A DNA stretch of 8,379 bases from Archaeoglobaceae archaeon (GTDB lineage: Archaea > Halobacteriota > Archaeoglobi > Archaeoglobales > Archaeoglobaceae). The stretch is taken from contig JALVYA010000166.1 in assembly GCA_027038095.1 (NCBI GenBank), positions 1-8,379 on the forward strand. The letters are read 5' to 3'. Position numbers and translations under genes: made by a program. Shown here piece by piece: positions 5,836-8,379 of this stretch. The notes beneath the pieces were generated by a model. That model worked only from the letters and a program-made list of their open reading frames with translations, had not been told where the DNA came from and did not search any database. Each line of letters begins with the position of its first letter. Position 1 is the first letter of the stretch.

Positions 5836-6456
5836 ATGAAAAGTAAACTCATGTTATTGTTAATAGCAGTGGTGTTGTTGGTATCTGGATTTGTTGCCGG
5901 TTGTGCTCAGCAGAAAACAACTACACCCAATGTTACGGCCACGCCAACCCCAACGCCAACTCCAACTGCCACGCCGACACCGACGGCCACGCCAGCTCCG
6001 ACGCCAACTCCCACGACAACAGCAACAGCAACAGTAAAGGCTGCAACTTCAAGTGCAAAGGTCAACTGTCTGCTCTGTCACACAAAGGCTGCTGATTATC
6101 AGGCGCACAAGGATCCAAACGGCTGTATAAAGTGCCACGGCAGCGATCCGCACAAGATCCACTGCGGTCCGGGTACGATAAACCTGCAGTGTTCTGTCTG
6201 TCACGGTACGGGAACGCATGTCCACATACCAAAAGCTCCGAACGGTGAGCCGCCATGTATGCTCTGCCACAACCCGAAGAACCCCGTCAAGCCCGTTACG
6301 AACTACGTTGAAGTTCACCTGCCGAAGGGCGTTTACTGTACTGCGTGCCACACCCAGCCAATTGCCCAGCTGCACAGCGCTGCCAACCAGTACGTGAACA
6401 AGACGACCCCGCTTGCAGTTTACGAGCCAGCTACAGGCAAACTCAGCAAGATCTAA
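5836..6456 (+). CDS. Secreted pentaheme c-type cytochrome lipoprotein with Thr/Pro-rich linker
   Basis: This 206-residue protein begins with MKSKLM and a hydrophobic segment that ends in a lipobox-like VAGC (Cys23), so it is probably a lipid-anchored surface protein. Residues about 28-67 are almost only Thr, Pro and Ala, a probable extended and perhaps O-glycosylated stalk. Five CxxCH heme motifs follow: CLLCH (78-82), CIKCH (97-101), CSVCH (119-123), CMLCH (141-145) and CTACH (168-172). Enough other histidines are present (for example 91, 106, 109, 128, 130, 161, 180) for bis-histidine ligation. One extra cysteine, Cys110, lies outside the heme motifs. Heme must be attached outside the cytoplasm; no maturation genes are in the window. 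The start at 5836 follows from the GGAGGG spacing and signal peptide. It is 18 bases upstream of a second pentaheme gene, so the two are probably one operon for extracellular electron transfer. I do not recognise a named subfamily. Confidence 0.92.
   Translation: MKSKLMLLLIAVVLLVSGFVAGCAQQKTTTPNVTATPTPTPTPTATPTPTATPAPTPTPTTTATATVKAATSSAKVNCLLCHTKAADYQAHKDPNGCIKCHGSDPHKIHCGPGTINLQCSVCHGTGTHVHIPKAPNGEPPCMLCHNPKNPVKPVTNYVEVHLPKGVYCTACHTQPIAQLHSAANQYVNKTTPLAVYEPATGKLSKI
5935..6033 (+). repeat. Degenerate Thr-Pro coding repeat
   Basis: About 99 bases of imperfect ACx-CCx codon repeats encode the Thr/Pro/Ala stalk of the first cytochrome, ending in AGCAACAGCAACA. Synonymous variation between units suggests selection for the protein sequence rather than a recent slippage expansion, but the tract may vary in length between strains. 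Confidence 0.75.
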
Positions 6457-6474
6457 CCGTTTTAGTTTAGAGCC

Positions 6475-7089
6475 ATGAGGGCTGTTATTTTTTTACTTGT
6501 TTTTACAATAATTTCAGCAGGTGCCTTAACCTCCATGTGTGTTCAGACGAAACAGATTCGAGCACCACCACAAGCAACTGTAAAAATTCCAGCAAAAGCA
6601 AACTTGAGTACCAACCAAGCCGTTAACAGGACAAACGAAACCGTGAAGGCTGCGGTGATAAAACCGATAGGCGGCGAATGTCTGGGATGTCACTACAATC
6701 CGAAAACGCAGTACATTCCACAGGTCAACAAAATACCGGGGCACCTGAACGCAACAAAGTACTGCATATACTGCCACGTTCCCGGAGTTTTAAACAAAAC
6801 GAGAAAGCAGATAGACGCATATCTGGCTGCGCTGCACCACAATACGACATGGGCAAAGAAGGGTGACTGTTCATTCTGCCACAGGACGATATCCACTGCG
6901 AGCATGAAAAACTGCGGAGCCTGCCACGGTTATCCAAACCCTGTATCGCCGAGCCACGGAAACGTGTTCGTAATACACTCGCCGCATAACGTGGACTGTC
7001 AGGATTGCCACGGGCATAACTTTATACTCATTCACTACTACCACAAGCCATTTCCACCGCAGTTCCCGATACCTGTAAACAGTTCATGA
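6475..7089 (+). CDS. Secreted pentaheme c-type cytochrome, second gene of the operon
   Basis: This 204-residue protein opens with a hydrophobic signal or anchor (about residues 3-20) followed by SMC at 20-22. That resembles a lipobox, but the residue before Cys22 is Met rather than Gly, Ala or Ser, so ordinary Sec secretion or an uncleaved anchor is equally possible. Residues about 27-65 form a polar linker. Five CxxCH motifs follow: CLGCH (69-73), CIYCH (97-101), CSFCH (132-136), CGACH (147-151) and CQDCH (175-179). Other histidines (90, 121, 122, 161, 168, 171, 181, 187, 190) can supply distal ligands. Seven N-x-S/T sequons (N43, N51, N54, N92, N107, N123, N202) fit an exported archaeal glycoprotein. 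Heme spacing differs from the upstream cytochrome, so the two are not a simple recent duplication. It starts 18 bases after the first gene's stop with no clear Shine-Dalgarno of its own, which suggests one transcript and a shared surface electron-transfer role. Confidence 0.92.
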   Translation: MRAVIFLLVFTIISAGALTSMCVQTKQIRAPPQATVKIPAKANLSTNQAVNRTNETVKAAVIKPIGGECLGCHYNPKTQYIPQVNKIPGHLNATKYCIYCHVPGVLNKTRKQIDAYLAALHHNTTWAKKGDCSFCHRTISTASMKNCGACHGYPNPVSPSHGNVFVIHSPHNVDCQDCHGHNFILIHYYHKPFPPQFPIPVNSS

Positions 7090-7130
7090 AATTTTTAATT
7101 TTTATTTATTTTAATATTTTATAATTTCAT
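7090..7130. terminator. AT-rich convergent terminator region
   Basis: The 41 bases between the stops of the cytochrome operon and DUF523 are almost entirely A/T, with repeated T-runs on the plus strand (AAATTTTTAATTTTTATTTA). Such T-tracts terminate archaeal RNA polymerase. The A-runs are fewer and shorter, so the signal is better for the plus-strand operon than for DUF523. Confidence 0.65.
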
Positions 7131-7607
7131 TCACCTATTACTGTTCTCGGCCAATGTGCCCAATGCGTCCACACAACAAACCCTTATTCCCTTCTCCTTC
7201 AGGTAAGCTGATGTTACACCAGCTCCTTTCTTTTTATTACCCGTAAAGCTGCCATCGTAGATCATATCGACGCCACACGAGGGGCTGAAGTTCTTCGCAA
7301 AAAACACGTCTGCTCCAACCGTTCTGCATATTTTATACGTCAGTTCAGCTCCCCGAATGAAGTAATCCGTTATGTCATTGCCCGTTCTTGTAACAACCCT
7401 TGCCTTGTTTGAAACAACGTCAAATCCATCCCCTCCAGCTATTTCACAGCACTCTCTCGGAGTTGGAAGACCTGAAAGCTGTTCCGGACAGACGGGTACG
7501 GGAAGGTAGTTCATCCGTTTAAACTCCTCACTCAGATCAGCAACAGCCCTTCCGTCGTACCTGCAGGGTATTCCGAGGAGGCAGGCACTGACTATGCAGA
7601 CCTTCAT
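7131..7607 (-). CDS. DUF523 family protein, TudS-like
   Basis: This 158-residue protein shows the complete DUF523 (YbbK) signature: SACLLGIPCRYDG (residues 7-19), VCPEQLSGLPTPRE (39-52), NFSPSCGVD (106-114) and GAGVTSAYL (128-136). The family includes the thiouracil desulfurase TudS, in which three conserved cysteines hold a [4Fe-4S] cluster that accepts sulfide from thiolated uracil. By motif position Cys9, Cys40 and Cys111 are the likely cluster ligands here, and Glu42 plus the serines near Cys111 are possible catalytic residues. Other cysteines (4, 15, 53, 54, 94, 144, 145) are numerous. The physiological substrate is unknown. No signal peptide is present, so it is cytoplasmic. The ATG at 7607 gives the family-typical MKVCIVSACLLG start. 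It follows the metallophosphoesterase gene after 124 bases containing a terminator and probable promoter, so it is likely transcribed alone. Confidence 0.92.
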   Translation of the reverse strand: MKVCIVSACLLGIPCRYDGRAVADLSEEFKRMNYLPVPVCPEQLSGLPTPRECCEIAGGDGFDVVSNKARVVTRTGNDITDYFIRGAELTYKICRTVGADVFFAKNFSPSCGVDMIYDGSFTGNKKKGAGVTSAYLKEKGIRVCCVDALGTLAENSNR

Positions 7608-7731
7608 GGTTAATGTAAATTTAGATGTTTTAATGCATTAATATTACTTTGGTTAATTTACAGCTCTGTAGATTACAACTGTTGCACGTCAACCAGACTT
7701 AATTTATCGCCGAAATGTAAAAATAAAAATC
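7608..7731 (-). promoter_or_regulatory. Promoter region of the DUF523 gene
   Basis: On the minus strand CCAAAG followed by TAATATTAA (about 7652-7638) resembles a BRE/TATA pair about 35 bases before the DUF523 ATG, giving a short leader. A perfect 12-base palindrome TTAATGCATTAA (7630-7641) overlaps it and could be an operator. The far end holds the T-tract terminator of the upstream gene. No gene is seen. Confidence 0.4.
7716..7731 (-). terminator. T-tract terminator after the metallophosphoesterase gene
   Basis: Immediately after the stop the minus strand reads GATTTTTATTTTTACATTTC, two T5 runs typical of archaeal intrinsic termination. No stable hairpin is needed in archaea. Confidence 0.55.
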
Positions 7732-8361
7732 TCAGATTTTCTCAAATCTGACGATTACTTCATTTAGCCTGTCATCGACATCTATTATAGCACACCTGCC
7801 GTTCATGGCGGCCCCGAGTTTGACTATTAGCGTATCCCCAACCCTGGCAGTTCCCTCGTATTCATGAATGTGAGCGCATATGAGCAGTTTTGGCTTTTTC
7901 CTGTCCATCCACTCTCTCACCGCTCTGCTACCCACAGAAGCTCCGGCTATCCAGTCGTAGTAGCCAAACGGAGGTGTGTGTATCACAGCAATATCGCACT
8001 CCAGACCTTCAAGGGCAGCCAATATTTCATTTTCTTCGAGTTCGAACGGAGTTCTAAACGGGGTTATGTTGCTACCGCCAAGCCCCCCGATTTTAACTCC
8101 GTTAACCTCAACCACTTTTCCGTGAATCGAAACTCCCTTTTCCTCAAGAAAGTCTAAAACTTCCTTTACGTCCATGTTTCCCGGTACTGCGAGTATCTTA
8201 GCTTCCGGAAAGTTTTCTTCGAGCTTTTTAACTGTCTCTTTTGCGAAATCAACCCCGTCTGCGTTCGTAAAGTCTCCCGCAACGATAACAACGTCAACAT
8301 CCTCCACTTCTAGCTTCCCAACATCCCTGTTGTGTATATCCGCCACCGCAAATATCCTCAT
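7732..8361 (-). CDS. Calcineurin-like metallophosphoesterase
   Basis: This 209-residue cytoplasmic phosphoesterase has the dimetal motifs DIH (8-10), GDF (29-31), PGNMD (60-64), the histidine of VIHTPP (H128) and AHIH (163-166). The third motif lacks the usual histidine of GNHD and the last lacks the glycine of GHxH. Both variants fit a small archaeal/bacterial group whose members read GNxD and carry an IGGLGGSNITPF-type segment, seen here at 91-102. The physiological substrate of that group is not established to my knowledge, so no reaction is assigned. The ATG at 8361 is set by GAGGTG five bases upstream. It is unrelated in sequence to mre11 beyond the shared fold and sits upstream of DUF523 on the same strand, separated from it by a T-tract. 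Confidence 0.9.
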   Translation of the reverse strand: MRIFAVADIHNRDVGKLEVEDVDVVIVAGDFTNADGVDFAKETVKKLEENFPEAKILAVPGNMDVKEVLDFLEEKGVSIHGKVVEVNGVKIGGLGGSNITPFRTPFELEENEILAALEGLECDIAVIHTPPFGYYDWIAGASVGSRAVREWMDRKKPKLLICAHIHEYEGTARVGDTLIVKLGAAMNGRCAIIDVDDRLNEVIVRFEKI

Positions 8362-8366
8362 ACCAC

Positions 8367-8372
8367 CACCTC
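8367..8372 (-). promoter_or_regulatory. Shine-Dalgarno of the metallophosphoesterase gene
   Basis: On the minus strand GAGGTG lies five bases before the ATG at 8361, a strong match to the 16S rRNA tail complement. The promoter lies outside the window, so the gene may be second in a transcript. Confidence 0.75.
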
Positions 8373-8379
8373 ACAGGCT

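Noticed and set aside
5733..5846. A 37-codon frame (starts MLNPRDEHG) overlapping the cytochrome start
   Set aside because: No Shine-Dalgarno, and the probable cytochrome promoter lies inside it, so it is most likely chance.
6049..6905. Several 60-110 codon minus-strand frames opposite the two cytochromes
   Set aside because: They are antisense shadows of CxxCH-rich genes with no start signals or recognisable domains.
7759..8361. Possible functional link between the metallophosphoesterase and Mre11
   Set aside because: They share only the calcineurin-like fold; motif variants and length place them in different families, and they are not in one operon.

Overview
The window reads as chromosomal DNA of a thermophilic euryarchaeon, most likely an Archaeoglobales member (Ferroglobus, Geoglobus or Archaeoglobus type). 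The basis is an archaeal Mre11-Rad50 pair, an archaeal XRE-CBS regulator, a GTPBP1-like GTPase start, TATA/BRE-like promoters with some near-leaderless starts, T-tract terminators, and secreted multiheme c-type cytochromes. The genus is inferred from gene content only; no database search was possible. Genes are tightly packed and no gene-free stretch exceeds about 260 bases.

Left and centre (1-5577), all on the minus strand: in transcription order these are an XRE-CBS regulator, mre11, rad50 (32-base overlap with mre11), an MBL-fold hydrolase of the DHPS-like type, and the first 38 codons of a probable GTPBP1-like GTPase. Mre11 and Rad50 form the double-strand-break end-processing complex. 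The Rad50 hook apex reads CPVLKEEC instead of the usual CPxC, the most striking protein-level oddity here. Mre11 ends in a long charged, probably disordered tail with a small tryptophan motif.

Centre-right (5578-7130): a 258-base divergent region separates the regulator from a two-gene plus-strand operon. The operon encodes two secreted pentaheme cytochromes, each with five CxxCH motifs. The first is a lipoprotein whose heme domain is set off by a Thr/Pro-rich linker. The second is rich in N-glycosylation sequons. Together they look like a surface electron-transfer module, for example for metal reduction or interspecies electron transfer. This is the best candidate for an under-described system. 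The divergent region holds two inverted copies of a TTTGTGAwAT motif that could be operators.

Right (7131-8379), minus strand: a metallophosphoesterase of the small archaeal GNxD type, then a DUF523/TudS-like iron-sulfur protein. DUF523 converges on the cytochrome operon over a short AT-rich terminator region.

Nothing resembling a CRISPR array, tRNA, rRNA, IS element or prophage was found.
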